The notes below the pieces were generated by a model. That model did not search any database and was not told the DNA's origin. It worked only from the letters and a program-made list of their open reading frames with translations. A DNA stretch of 64,000 bases from contig JAZDFB010000136.1 of assembly GCA_043808305.1 (NCBI GenBank), forward strand, positions 1 through 64,000, given 5' to 3'. Source of the DNA: JBBAAP01 sp043808305 (GTDB lineage: Bacteria; Planctomycetota; MHYJ01; JACQXL01). Each line of letters opens with the position of its first letter. The stretch's first letter is position 1. The position numbers and the translations under genes are program-made. Below, in pieces: positions 10,201 to 17,317 of the stretch.

Positions 10201-10608
10201 GACCAATACAAAACATTATGCGGCGTTAATGCCGGGCTATCCTGGGACCTGACCTGCGTTGTCTTTATAGACAAAAGCGGTGATGACACATATGATGCCG
10301 GCGGATTCTCAAGGGGCGCCTCAGCACATAACGGCTTCTGCCTGTTTATGGACCTGTCCGGCAAAGATACCTATAAAGCCGAAACCGCCAAAACATCCGG
10401 CAATACCTATCACGGCGGCTATAGTTTATCCGTATTCTTAGACCAGGGGCCAGAAGAAGATTCATATACGGACAGGAAAAATAATACTATCGAAACAGAA
10501 AAAGAATACTCCATTTTTATGGATACCAACAAAACACCGGAAGAATTAATTAAGGATGATGCGTTCAAAACAACGCTTGATAATAAGATAAAAGAGGAAC
10601 CTAAATAA
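7246..10608 (+). CDS. DUF4912-membrane segment-PDZ-GDD repeat protein
   Basis: This 1120-residue protein has an unusual order of parts. Residues about 30-135 are a DUF4912 domain (VALIRDPELIFIYWEIS ... WILRIHNL), a family often found beside GH57 genes. A hydrophobic segment at about 149-163 ends in FISSCSS, like a lipobox. A PDZ domain follows (GIRVVDVYYNSPAQIAGIKKGDII), then a second (GALKITSVSPSSPADKFGLKVNDII). From about 740 there are roughly eight ~26-residue repeats of the form GILYDGAGDDVYIAQDWAQG. The start was set at the ATG overlapping the preceding stop (ATGA); the stop overlaps the next ATG (TAATG). An internal ATG at 7690 could begin a separate lipoprotein but has no spaced Shine-Dalgarno. 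The function is unknown; a scaffold linking glucan enzymes to the envelope is only an inference. Confidence 0.85.
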   Translation: MNKQIPTHPIEPDSDSVYLDYGPVLPEHYSQNRIVALIRDPELIFIYWEISAPDQNIKPLISNPGNNWILRIHNLSSKTSEDIPLSEPGNINNIQGNWYLKTQPDTKYQLSIGIIQDHKFTALAKSTIVRTPRKYRSNTLFHTTYLARMITFATITWLFISSCSSIPTPIHQPITPQSQTIQDKGPWVGINGIDTENGIRVVDVYYNSPAQIAGIKKGDIITGIGDKNTSNISAMLAQIDSCKSGNNIKINIIRQEEQLSLISNTDTTAITMDDFAKKYGEFMEKGNPNDKITLTASRKEIAKDFEVTLGDCPKLFRKLTPSKPEIRNGKNAGWMGIGLEPAKDMKKLGFPEKTGALKITSVSPSSPADKFGLKVNDIILKYDGNEFSGEESGYSSTMSNYIKSKGSGNELSVSIIRLTNDADTLINNNPKTIEPEKILEEIESLKVNDMLNVTVTKNIRRMEIKVMLGTRMASSAAGTSEPETNDQIHPELVSCTTPIEILTQKILTATNITDKYEDLLKRYADDQKWDDGLRLRDMRYMHRDPFKVPMICDDLIARVRNSVSACDNAELLEIISARLDEVISTEDIAPVKLKAGIPLEEHCRQIEELLKQADKYRKEAFAGLTEDDIPFIKDNIYGLADRWIRDGNLEYPERNELDKKLLQLCSYVNYQKLFTCAKIVSSIINPDYLQGLKNDIEIQSNGKADIIISRDTAFGKIIIGGKGSGKYLEKAAVIIDIGGDDFYANQLGGSVYGIPDKPDQPYGIIVDFEGNDRYSSYEYGCQGAGIMGVGILYDGAGDDVYIAQDWAQGAGLLGVGILVDNNGNDSFKGQEYVQGAGLFGIGILIKRGDNDTYQANKFAQGFAGPKAFGLLIDTGGDDNYLASTKHPNGYPDNPGTFDSWSQGCGTGMRAYADPSMSRSGGIGALIDENGADNYEAGTFSQGGGYFFGWGMLYDGAGNDKYLGTRYAQGFAAHSAIGYFVDESGNDQYKTLCGVNAGLSWDLTCVVFIDKSGDDTYDAGGFSRGASAHNGFCLFMDLSGKDTYKAETAKTSGNTYHGGYSLSVFLDQGPEEDSYTDRKNNTIETEKEYSIFMDTNKTPEELIKDDAFKTTLDNKIKEEPK

Positions 10609-12182
10609 TGCCTAAAGGATATCTATCATTCGTCCTGCACTCGCATTTGCCGTTTGTCCGGCACCCGGATTACCCGGACTTCATGGAAGAGGACTGGCTC
10701 TTCGAGGCAATCACGGAATGCTACCTGCCATTGGTAGACGTTTTCGAACGCTTGACCGGCGAGAATACACCATTCAAGCTGACCATAAACGTTTCTCCGC
10801 CGCTCTGCGAGATGCTCCAGGACAGCCTGTTGAAAACCCGCTATAACAGCTATCTCAGCAAACTCATAGAACTGTCTGAAAAGGAAATCACGCGCACGGC
10901 CGGCACTCCGTTTGCCGACACGTCCCGGATGTACCACGAACGGTTCCGGCATATCAAGGATATTTATTATAAATACAGCGAGGATATAATCAGCGCCTTC
11001 CGGAAGTTCCAGGACGCCGGTTCTCTTGAGATTATCACCTGCGGCGCAACTCACGGATTCCTGCCGCTGATGCTCAGAGACGAAGCCGTTATGGCCCAGG
11101 TGCAGGTAGCAGTTAATAATTATCAGAAACATTTTCACCGCCCGCCCCGGGGCATCTGGCTGCCCGAATGCGCCTACAAGCCGGGCGTGGAAAAGGCGCT
11201 GGCCAGGGCCGGAATAAAATATTTCATAGTCGACACGCACGGGCTGATATACGCCCAGCCGTCCGCGCCTTATGAGGCCAACACGCCGGTTTATTGCAAC
11301 GGCGTCTATGCATTCGGCCGGGATCAGGATGCGTCAAAGCAGGTCTGGAGCGCCGATGAAGGTTATCCGGGCGACACGAATTACCGCGAGTTCTACCGCG
11401 ACCTGGGTTATGACGCGCCCTACCAGTATATCCGTCCGTATCTGCACAGCGACGGCGTCCGGCGCAATACCGGCATTAAATACCACAGAATCACCGGCAG
11501 GGTCCAGCTCAACGAAAAAGAACCTTATAACTATGCTAATGCGCTGGCTAAGGTCGAAGCCAACGCATTCGATTTTTTATTAAACCGCCGGAACCAGATT
11601 AAATACCTGGCCGAAAAGCATAACATCACCCCTATCGTGGTCGCGCCTTACGATACAGAACTCTTCGGGCACTGGTGGTTTGAAGGCCCCGAGTTTATCT
11701 GCGCATTGCTGAAGAAAATTGCCGGACAGAGCGATATCGGCCTGATAACGCCTTCGGAATATATAAATCTATACCCCAACCAGCCGGTCTGCGAGCCGTC
11801 GATGTCCACCTGGGGCGACAAGGGCTACAACGAGGTCTGGCTAAACGGCAAGAATGACTGGGTCTACCGGCATCTGCACCAGGCTGAGGACAAGATGGTC
11901 GAACTGACCGCAACTTATCCCAACGCCCAAAGCATTCTCAAGGAAATACTCAACCAGATGGCGCGTGAACTGCTTTTAGCCCAGAGCAGCGACTGGGCAT
12001 TCCTGATGACCACCGGGCATTCGGAATCATACGCCCATAACCGGTTCAAAAACCATATCGTCCGGTTCAATACCCTGTACAAACAAGTCAAATCTCAGAT
12101 AATAGACCACGACTTCTTACAGCAGCTCAAGGTGGAAGACAACATCTTTCCGGAAATGGATTACAGGGTGTATGCGGGTTAG
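10608..12182 (+). CDS. GH57 1,4-alpha-glucan branching enzyme
   Basis: This 524-residue protein begins with YLSFVLHSHLPFVRHPD, the opening of GH57/DUF1957 branching enzymes of the Thermus and Thermococcus type, and has their length. The nucleophile motif GIWLPECAYKPGVEKAL lies near residue 180 and the acid/base motif APYDTELFGHWWFEGPEF near 345. It forms alpha-1,6 branches in glycogen in the cytoplasm. No signal peptide is present. Its start overlaps the upstream stop by one base (TAATG), making it the third gene of a coupled glucan operon. Its stop codon overlaps the stop of the convergent aminotransferase by a few bases, leaving no room for a terminator. Confidence 0.9.
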   Translation: MPKGYLSFVLHSHLPFVRHPDYPDFMEEDWLFEAITECYLPLVDVFERLTGENTPFKLTINVSPPLCEMLQDSLLKTRYNSYLSKLIELSEKEITRTAGTPFADTSRMYHERFRHIKDIYYKYSEDIISAFRKFQDAGSLEIITCGATHGFLPLMLRDEAVMAQVQVAVNNYQKHFHRPPRGIWLPECAYKPGVEKALARAGIKYFIVDTHGLIYAQPSAPYEANTPVYCNGVYAFGRDQDASKQVWSADEGYPGDTNYREFYRDLGYDAPYQYIRPYLHSDGVRRNTGIKYHRITGRVQLNEKEPYNYANALAKVEANAFDFLLNRRNQIKYLAEKHNITPIVVAPYDTELFGHWWFEGPEFICALLKKIAGQSDIGLITPSEYINLYPNQPVCEPSMSTWGDKGYNEVWLNGKNDWVYRHLHQAEDKMVELTATYPNAQSILKEILNQMARELLLAQSSDWAFLMTTGHSESYAHNRFKNHIVRFNTLYKQVKSQIIDHDFLQQLKVEDNIFPEMDYRVYAG

Positions 12183-13075
12183 GAAATAAGGTCGTTATAT
12201 TCCTTGACCAGAAGCTGTGTAGTCAAATTTGGCACGGACTCGCCTATCCTGATAATACGATCGTTGTAGATAATCTTATTAACCGGCACTATGCCCATCA
12301 ACGAGTTGGTTAGGAATATCTCGTCAGCCGCCAGCAGGTTTTTAAGCTTAAGTGTTTTCTCTCGGACCTTGATGCCGTTCTTGGTGCACATGCCTGTAAC
12401 CACCTGCCGCATTACTCCCGGCACAATATTTGCCGAAAGCGGCGGGGTGTAAACTACCCGGTTGGTGGAAAGTATCCTGGAAAACGGCTGCTGAGCCAGC
12501 CCGGCCCGGGGCTTGACCATAAAAATATTGCTCATATAGCCTTCGGTTATCTCCATTTTGTGGTTCATAAAAACAGCTTCCATAGCTTGTTGTTCATAGG
12601 CATAGCGCTTGGCCATAATATTTTCTAACCGGCTGAGCGAACTATACCTGTAAGCCTTGGTATAGGCGCCGCGCTTTTCCGGATATATGGTTATGGTCGC
12701 GCCTTCCTCTTGGTATCTCTGGTATTCCGAAGGAATATCGCCCGTCACCTCAACCAGCGTAGTCGGCGAATGCGTTGCATCCCGGTCGCCCTTGGTGATA
12801 ATAATGCGGACAATCGCGTCGCTGGCGCCGTTAAGCTGTAACAGCTGGGCTATAATTTCCTTTAACGCCGGCAGATTCTTAGTCAGCGGTATTTTTAGTT
12901 GTCTGGCCGAACTCTTAAGCCGTTCGTAGTGCTGGCTTATCTGGTATGCCCTGTAGTTATAGACCCGGAAACTTTCGAACAAACCCTCGCCGAAAAGGAA
13001 ACCTCTGTCAAACGCGCTTATCTTGGCTTCCTTGCGGTTCAGGAACTCGCCGTTCAGATACACATATTTTGCCAT
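12179..13075 (-). CDS. Class IV aminotransferase-like protein, PLP lysine apparently lost
   Basis: This 298-residue member of the fold-type IV PLP family (branched-chain aminotransferase, D-amino-acid transaminase, aminodeoxychorismate lyase) keeps many family landmarks: YLNGEFLNRKEAKISAFDRGFLFGEGLFES, EITEGYMSNIF, and NIVPGVMRQVV. Where aminodeoxychorismate lyase reads IKHLNRLE, this protein reads YSSLSRLE at 144-151, so the Schiff-base lysine appears to be Ser145. The nearest lysine (140) is out of register. If correct, normal transamination is unlikely. It is the last gene of the gcd-queC strand, 15 nt after queC, and its stop overlaps that of the convergent branching enzyme. I would not assign ilvE or pabC. 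Confidence 0.8.
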   Translation of the reverse strand: MAKYVYLNGEFLNRKEAKISAFDRGFLFGEGLFESFRVYNYRAYQISQHYERLKSSARQLKIPLTKNLPALKEIIAQLLQLNGASDAIVRIIITKGDRDATHSPTTLVEVTGDIPSEYQRYQEEGATITIYPEKRGAYTKAYRYSSLSRLENIMAKRYAYEQQAMEAVFMNHKMEITEGYMSNIFMVKPRAGLAQQPFSRILSTNRVVYTPPLSANIVPGVMRQVVTGMCTKNGIKVREKTLKLKNLLAADEIFLTNSLMGIVPVNKIIYNDRIIRIGESVPNLTTQLLVKEYNDLIS

Positions 13076-13090
13076 ATAGTTCTTTGATGC

Positions 13091-13720
13091 CTAATAGTTA
13101 CGGCGCAAGCAAGACTCGCACCTGCCACAGGGCTTCCGGCCGCCTTGGTAACAGCTCCAGGTATCGGCCGGGTTAATCTTCAGCGCCCGGGCCTTGCGGA
13201 TAATTCCCTTCTTGTCCATCCGGCCGGTAAAACTTACCACCTTTACCTTGTTCAAAGTAGAATAACTTAAAGTTATATTAATTGCATTGATAAAGTCAAT
13301 AGAATTATCGGGGAAACTGCGCGCCTCTTCGAGGTTAAATCCGGCGATGATGCATTGATAGCCTTTAGCTTCGGCTATTGCCGCGGCGATGCTAATGAAC
13401 AAGGCGTTGCGGTTGGGTATCCAGACCTGCCTTGAGATTTCTTTTGCTATCGGACTGCCCGGCTTGGGCCTGGGCAGGGATTTATTGCGGTCAATCAGCG
13501 CATTGGGTGCCAGCCGGCCCAGCCACCTGATGTCAAAAACCCGGTGCCTGATATTATGCCCGCGGCAAAGAATCCGGGCGCACCTGATTTCCTGTCTGAC
13601 GGCTTTCTGGCCATAATCAAAAGTCACGGCTTCCTTGACCTTGATGCCCTTTCTCAGTGCGATTGCCAGCGAAACAGCGGAATCAAGCCCGCCGGAAAGA
13701 AGTGCGATTGCGTCTGACAT
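13091..13720 (-). CDS. queC: 7-cyano-7-deazaguanine synthase
   Basis: QueC converts 7-carboxy-7-deazaguanine to preQ0 with ATP and ammonia, on the way to the tRNA base queuosine. This 209-residue protein has the PP-loop SGGLDSAVSLAIA at the N-terminus and the C-terminal zinc site TWSCYQGGRKPCGRCESCLRR with four cysteines, both diagnostic. The length is slightly below the usual 220-230. It lies 6 nt after gcdB and 15 nt before the aminotransferase-like gene on the same strand, so it is probably cotranscribed. No other queuosine gene (queD, queE, queF) is nearby. Confidence 0.92.
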   Translation of the reverse strand: MSDAIALLSGGLDSAVSLAIALRKGIKVKEAVTFDYGQKAVRQEIRCARILCRGHNIRHRVFDIRWLGRLAPNALIDRNKSLPRPKPGSPIAKEISRQVWIPNRNALFISIAAAIAEAKGYQCIIAGFNLEEARSFPDNSIDFINAINITLSYSTLNKVKVVSFTGRMDKKGIIRKARALKINPADTWSCYQGGRKPCGRCESCLRRNY

Positions 13721-13726
13721 AACCGG

Positions 13727-14863
13727 TTAAACCCCCATACCCTGGAGCACCGAAAGCATTATAGCCGCGGCCATAATCGAGGCAATCTGGCCGCCCACGT
13801 TTACGCCGACCGCGTGCATCAGCAGGAAATTTTGGGGATTAGCCTTGTGTCCTTCGGCCTGGACCACCCGGGCCGACATCGGGAAGGCCGAGATGCCGGC
13901 CGCGCCTATTAAGGGATTGACCTTTCCGCCGCTCAGCCGGTACATTATCTTGCCCAGGAATAACCCGCAAACGGTATCCAACGAGATGGCTATCAGCCCC
14001 AGCCCGAAAATAATCAAAGTCTGGCCCTTGAGAAAATTCTCGGCATTCATAGTCGCGCCGATGCACGTGCCCAGAAGCAGGGTAACGATATTGACCAACT
14101 CATTCTGGGCAGTCTGGGAAAGCCGTTCGGTTACCAGCGATTCCCTGAGCAGGTTACCCAGCATCAGAGTACCGATAAGCGGCGCGCCCATCGGCGCTAT
14201 CAGGCAGGTAAACACGGTCACCACTATCGGGAACAGCTTCCGAACCGTAGGCGAAACGCTCCGGTTAACAAAACCCATATTAACCTCGCGCTCCTTCTGT
14301 GTAGTCAAAGCACGCATCAACGGCGGCTGAATCAGCGGCACCAGCGACATGTAAGAATACGCCGCCACCGACACGGCCGCCAGCAGTTGCGGCGAGAACT
14401 TGGACGAAAAATATATCGAGGTCGGCCCGTCGCAGGCGCCGATGATGCCGATGGTGCAGGCGTCCAGCCTGGAAAATCCCAACTGGAGCGCCAGGAACAT
14501 GGTCAGGAATATGCCGAACTGCCCGGCCGCGCCCAGCAACAACAACTTGGGGTTTTCCAAGAGCGGACCGAAGTCGCACATAGCGCCCACGCCTATGAAT
14601 ATCAGGCAGGGAAACAGTTCGTTGATGATGCCGAAATCGTATATAATTCTGAGCAACCCGCCCGGCTCCATCAGGTGCGTCATGGGCAGGTTGACCAGCA
14701 CCGCCCCAAAACCGATGGGTATCAAAAGCAACGGCTCGAACTTATACTTCAGGGCTAGGAAAATAAGCGTCAGGCCGATGACTATCATCACAGCCTGCTG
14801 GATATTCAACGCCTGGAAACCGGCAGTCAGGCTTTGCAGTGCTGATTCTATGGATGATAACAC
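13727..14863 (-). CDS. gcdB: Na+-translocating decarboxylase beta subunit
   Basis: This 378-residue polytopic membrane protein belongs to the OadB/GcdB/MmdB family, which removes CO2 from carboxybiotin and pumps Na+ outwards. Family landmarks include GACDGPTSIYFSSKFSP near 130, containing the conserved Na+-site Asp, and NFLLMHAVGVNVGGQIAS near the C-terminus with the conserved Asn. The length is normal. The gene is preceded by the tiny gcdD, the biotin carrier gcdC and the carboxyltransferase gcdA, all on the same strand. That set is the complete four-subunit pump. Because gcdA matches glutaconyl-CoA decarboxylase best, I name it gcdB; methylmalonyl-CoA as substrate is the main alternative. 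Confidence 0.9.
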   Translation of the reverse strand: MLSSIESALQSLTAGFQALNIQQAVMIVIGLTLIFLALKYKFEPLLLIPIGFGAVLVNLPMTHLMEPGGLLRIIYDFGIINELFPCLIFIGVGAMCDFGPLLENPKLLLLGAAGQFGIFLTMFLALQLGFSRLDACTIGIIGACDGPTSIYFSSKFSPQLLAAVSVAAYSYMSLVPLIQPPLMRALTTQKEREVNMGFVNRSVSPTVRKLFPIVVTVFTCLIAPMGAPLIGTLMLGNLLRESLVTERLSQTAQNELVNIVTLLLGTCIGATMNAENFLKGQTLIIFGLGLIAISLDTVCGLFLGKIMYRLSGGKVNPLIGAAGISAFPMSARVVQAEGHKANPQNFLLMHAVGVNVGGQIASIMAAAIMLSVLQGMGV

Positions 14864-14887
14864 TTGACGACTTCTTTCTAAATACTG

Positions 14888-14939
14888 TAGCGGTGCAATT
14901 CATTGCACTAACATTGTGGCACCTGCGGTGCCACCGCTA
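14888..14939. repeat. Branched inverted repeat between gcdD and gcdB
   Basis: TAGCGGTG and CACCGCTA form an outer 8-bp stem enclosing GTGCAAT/ATTGCAC and TGGCACC/GGTGCCA stems. The structure overlaps the gcdD stop and precedes gcdB. It could set the ratio of the membrane subunits by mRNA stabilisation or attenuation, or be a dispersed palindrome that inserted there. Confidence 0.5.
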
Positions 14940-15062
14940 TTCTTTCTTATACGGGAATACCTTCTTGAGCAGTCCGGCCAATAACCCCAGTACCCAGAGC
15001 ATCAGGATCGTGGCCGACATACCCACCAGCGCCATAGTCAAACCAAATTCTAATTCTTTCAT
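14937..15062 (-). CDS. gcdD: Na+-translocating decarboxylase small (gamma/delta) subunit
   Basis: This 41-residue protein begins MKELEFGLTMALVGMSATIL and ends LLKKVFPYKKE. It has one strongly hydrophobic helix followed by a basic tail, the layout of the OadG/MmdD/GcdD family, which anchors and assembles the pump complex. Most relatives are 60-110 residues with a charged or Pro/Ala-rich C-terminal linker; that linker is absent here. The position between the biotin carrier and the beta subunit supports the call. It is easily missed because of its size. Confidence 0.78.
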   Translation of the reverse strand: MKELEFGLTMALVGMSATILMLWVLGLLAGLLKKVFPYKKE

Positions 15063-15265
15063 AATTTATCTGTAAACGGATTAAACTGAGAGCGAAGCCT
15101 CCCGTCAGGGATATAAATCCATCTGTTAAATCTGTTCAATACCTAAAGGTAGAGCCGTTTACCCGTGAGGGTTCTTGTCCCAAGACCCCTAAGGGTCTAG
15201 GGAGCGGCCTCCCCTCTGGGGGATAACATAATATAAATACTTTAGTATAATCCGCATACTAATAT

Positions 15266-15475
15266 TTATTCAATCTCCACCAGGACCATTTCAGGTTCTA
15301 TGGTCTGCCCTTCTTTAACAGCAATTGATTTAATAGTGCCGGCCGCCGGAGCCGAGATATTCATCTCTATCTTCATCGCCTCAAATATTATAACCGGCTG
15401 GTTCTGCTGGACCTTATCACCCACTTTGACATTTATCTTTGCTATTTTTCCCATCATCGGCGCGACTATATTCAT
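15266..15475 (-). CDS. gcdC: Biotin carrier subunit of the decarboxylase
   Basis: This 69-residue protein is a single biotinyl/lipoyl attachment domain: NIVAPMMGKIAKINVKVGDKV, the biotinylation motif EAMKIEMNISAP (target Lys about residue 35), then GTIKSIAVKEGQTIEPEMVLVEIE. It carries CO2 as carboxybiotin from GcdA to GcdB. I chose the ATG at 15475, preceded by AAAAAGGATG about 10 nt upstream, over a TTG 42 nt further upstream that lies inside a strong hairpin. Typical GcdC proteins have a long Ala/Pro linker before this domain; it is missing here, so this is a minimal carrier. Confidence 0.9.
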   Translation of the reverse strand: MNIVAPMMGKIAKINVKVGDKVQQNQPVIIFEAMKIEMNISAPAAGTIKSIAVKEGQTIEPEMVLVEIE

Positions 15476-15504
15476 AATATCTTCATCCTTTTTAGAACCT
15501 GTTA

Positions 15505-15528
15505 GTGGTCCCGCCAAGGCGGGACCAC
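15505..15528. repeat. Strong hairpin between gcdA and gcdC
   Basis: GTGGTCCCGCC and GGCGGGACCAC form a perfect 11-bp stem with loop AA, directly after the gcdA stop region. There is no T-tract, so it is better read as an intercistronic or dispersed GGCGGGA palindrome (see 4039 and 19810) than as a terminator. Confidence 0.6.
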
Positions 15529-15539
15529 GTTACAGATCC

Positions 15540-17276
15540 TTATCCCCTAAAACTCCTCGGTAAAATCATCTGGTGTTGCGGGCAGATGCTCTTGGGATTC
15601 TGATAACAAGCATTGGCAAACGTTACGAAATAGTCCCTTAATCGGCCGAACGGAACTATCTCATCCACATAACCGCGCTGGGCGCAGTAGACCGGGCGCG
15701 ATTTGTCGTAATACTGCTTGGCCAGCTTGTTCATCTGCTCAATAACCGGCTCCAGCGGCTTGCCGGCGTCTTGCTCCTTGACCAGCCGCCGTGAGAACGA
15801 GGCCACTGCGGCGGTCTCGCCGTGCATCACGTAGATTTCCGTGGTCGGCGTGCCCAATGTGAATGCATTATTGCTGGTTGCCTGTGGCCCGCCCAGGATA
15901 TAGTGCGCCGCGGCCGTTCCCTTGCGCAGGATAACCGCAGCCATCGGCAAATCTGACTGCTGGATGGAGTATATCAGCGCCTGGCCCAAACCCAACAGTT
16001 CGGCCCTCTCGGCGATATCGCCCACGTCTATGCCCGAGGTATCCTGCAGCCAAATCATCGGGACCCTGTCCCGGCCACAGTAGGTAACCAGTTCATTCAT
16101 CTTAATAAGACCTTCGCGGTATAACTTGCCGCCAATGCCCGGGTAATTGGCGTATTTGGGATAGCCATTGCCCAGGAATCCCTGGCGGTTAGCCACCACG
16201 CCGACCAGGAAGCCGTCCAGCTTGGCCAGGCCGCAATAAACCTCCGGACCGTAACCGGGCCTGTATTCGGTATGCTCGCTGTTATCAAATATCCGCGCCA
16301 TCACCTGTTCCACGTCATAGGCGCGTTTCTGGTTGAAGGGCATAAAGTAGTTAATCTCATCCAGCGCATAGAGCGGCGGTTTGGGCTGCGCCACCCTGAA
16401 AAAGTTGGTGTCATAGGCCGGCATCATCCGGACGCACTGCCTGAGCGCGTTAATGACTTCCTCCTCGGTGTCAAATACGTTCTTGAAGAATCCGGTATGT
16501 TTGAAATGCGTGTCCGCGCCGCCCGGAGGCGCCTGTTTAAACTTGCGTGTGGCTTCAATCACCTGTTCCGCGCCGGCCTTGTCAAATCCGCCCTGCGGGC
16601 TCATACCGCTGACAATGCCCGCACCGCCCACGGCGATATTGGCGTTCTTATGCGCGAATATCATAGCCGGGCTGATGCCGTGATAACCGCCCCCGGCCGG
16701 GTTGGTACCGAAAACAGCCACCAAAACGGGGATGCCTTTCTGGGCCAGCTCGGCGTGCCTGAAAAACGGACGGCCATGCCCGCGCCGGCCGGCGTAAACC
16801 TCTTCCTGCTGGGTCAGCTTGACCCCGCTGCAATTAAGAATCCAGACCAGCGGGATATTCAGGCGCTCGGCGATATCCTGCGCCCGGAATATATTCTCCG
16901 CCTGGCCCGGTATCCAGGCGCCGGCCAGGACCTTGTTATCGGATGCGATGATGGAGGCGTAGCGGCCTTCTATCCGGCCGATGCCGTTGACCACGCCGGT
17001 GGTGCCCTCTTCGTTATTTACCGGATTATACAGCGTATTAAGCGGCAGGAAGGTGCCCGGGTCAACCAGCAGTTCTATCCGCTCATAAACCGTCTTCTCT
17101 CCCCGCTGGTGCAGGGTCTCGGCCGGGATACCGGCCTTCTTGACCTTGCCTACAGCCTCGGCCAACTTCTGCTCCTCGGCCTTAATCTGCTCCAGGTTTT
17201 CCTGCATCTCATTGATTTTGAAATCCTCAAGCGGCCCGCCGAACGTCGCAGGCATCTTCTCAAAATATTGTTTCAT
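15540..17276 (-). CDS. gcdA: Glutaconyl-CoA decarboxylase carboxyltransferase subunit
   Basis: This 578-residue biotin-dependent carboxyltransferase follows the Acidaminococcus GcdA sequence (587 residues) from end to end as I recall it: LVDPGTFLPLNTLYNP, SDNKVLAGAWIPGQAE, VLNCSGVKLTQQEEVY, FGTNPAGGGYHGISP, AVGGAGIVSGMSPQGG, IWLQDTSGIDVGD, LRKGTAAAHYILGGPQ and the C-terminal NPKSICPQHQMILPR. It transfers CO2 from glutaconyl-CoA to biotin, giving crotonyl-CoA. It heads the gcdA-C-D-B operon, 41 nt after the HEAT-repeat gene. Methylmalonyl- or propionyl-CoA carboxyltransferases are shorter (about 510-530) and fit less well. A fermentative Na+-pump role is inferred from the complete subunit set. 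Confidence 0.9.
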   Translation of the reverse strand: MKQYFEKMPATFGGPLEDFKINEMQENLEQIKAEEQKLAEAVGKVKKAGIPAETLHQRGEKTVYERIELLVDPGTFLPLNTLYNPVNNEEGTTGVVNGIGRIEGRYASIIASDNKVLAGAWIPGQAENIFRAQDIAERLNIPLVWILNCSGVKLTQQEEVYAGRRGHGRPFFRHAELAQKGIPVLVAVFGTNPAGGGYHGISPAMIFAHKNANIAVGGAGIVSGMSPQGGFDKAGAEQVIEATRKFKQAPPGGADTHFKHTGFFKNVFDTEEEVINALRQCVRMMPAYDTNFFRVAQPKPPLYALDEINYFMPFNQKRAYDVEQVMARIFDNSEHTEYRPGYGPEVYCGLAKLDGFLVGVVANRQGFLGNGYPKYANYPGIGGKLYREGLIKMNELVTYCGRDRVPMIWLQDTSGIDVGDIAERAELLGLGQALIYSIQQSDLPMAAVILRKGTAAAHYILGGPQATSNNAFTLGTPTTEIYVMHGETAAVASFSRRLVKEQDAGKPLEPVIEQMNKLAKQYYDKSRPVYCAQRGYVDEIVPFGRLRDYFVTFANACYQNPKSICPQHQMILPRSFRG

Positions 17277-17317
17277 TGCTGAATCAACTCTCTAATTTTA
17301 GGTTCTATCAGACACAT

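Noticed and set aside
7690..10608. Separate lipoprotein gene starting at 7690
   Set aside because: The hydrophobic segment with FISSC resembles a signal, but AGG touches the ATG with no spacing and the frame is continuous with DUF4912; kept as an alternative within the fused gene.
14839..15075. 78-residue plus-strand frame
   Set aside because: The real gene in this stretch is the minus-strand gcdD, whose product has the family's hydrophobic helix and operon position.
16272..17282. 336-residue plus-strand frame
   Set aside because: It lies wholly antisense to gcdA, which matches its family along its full length.
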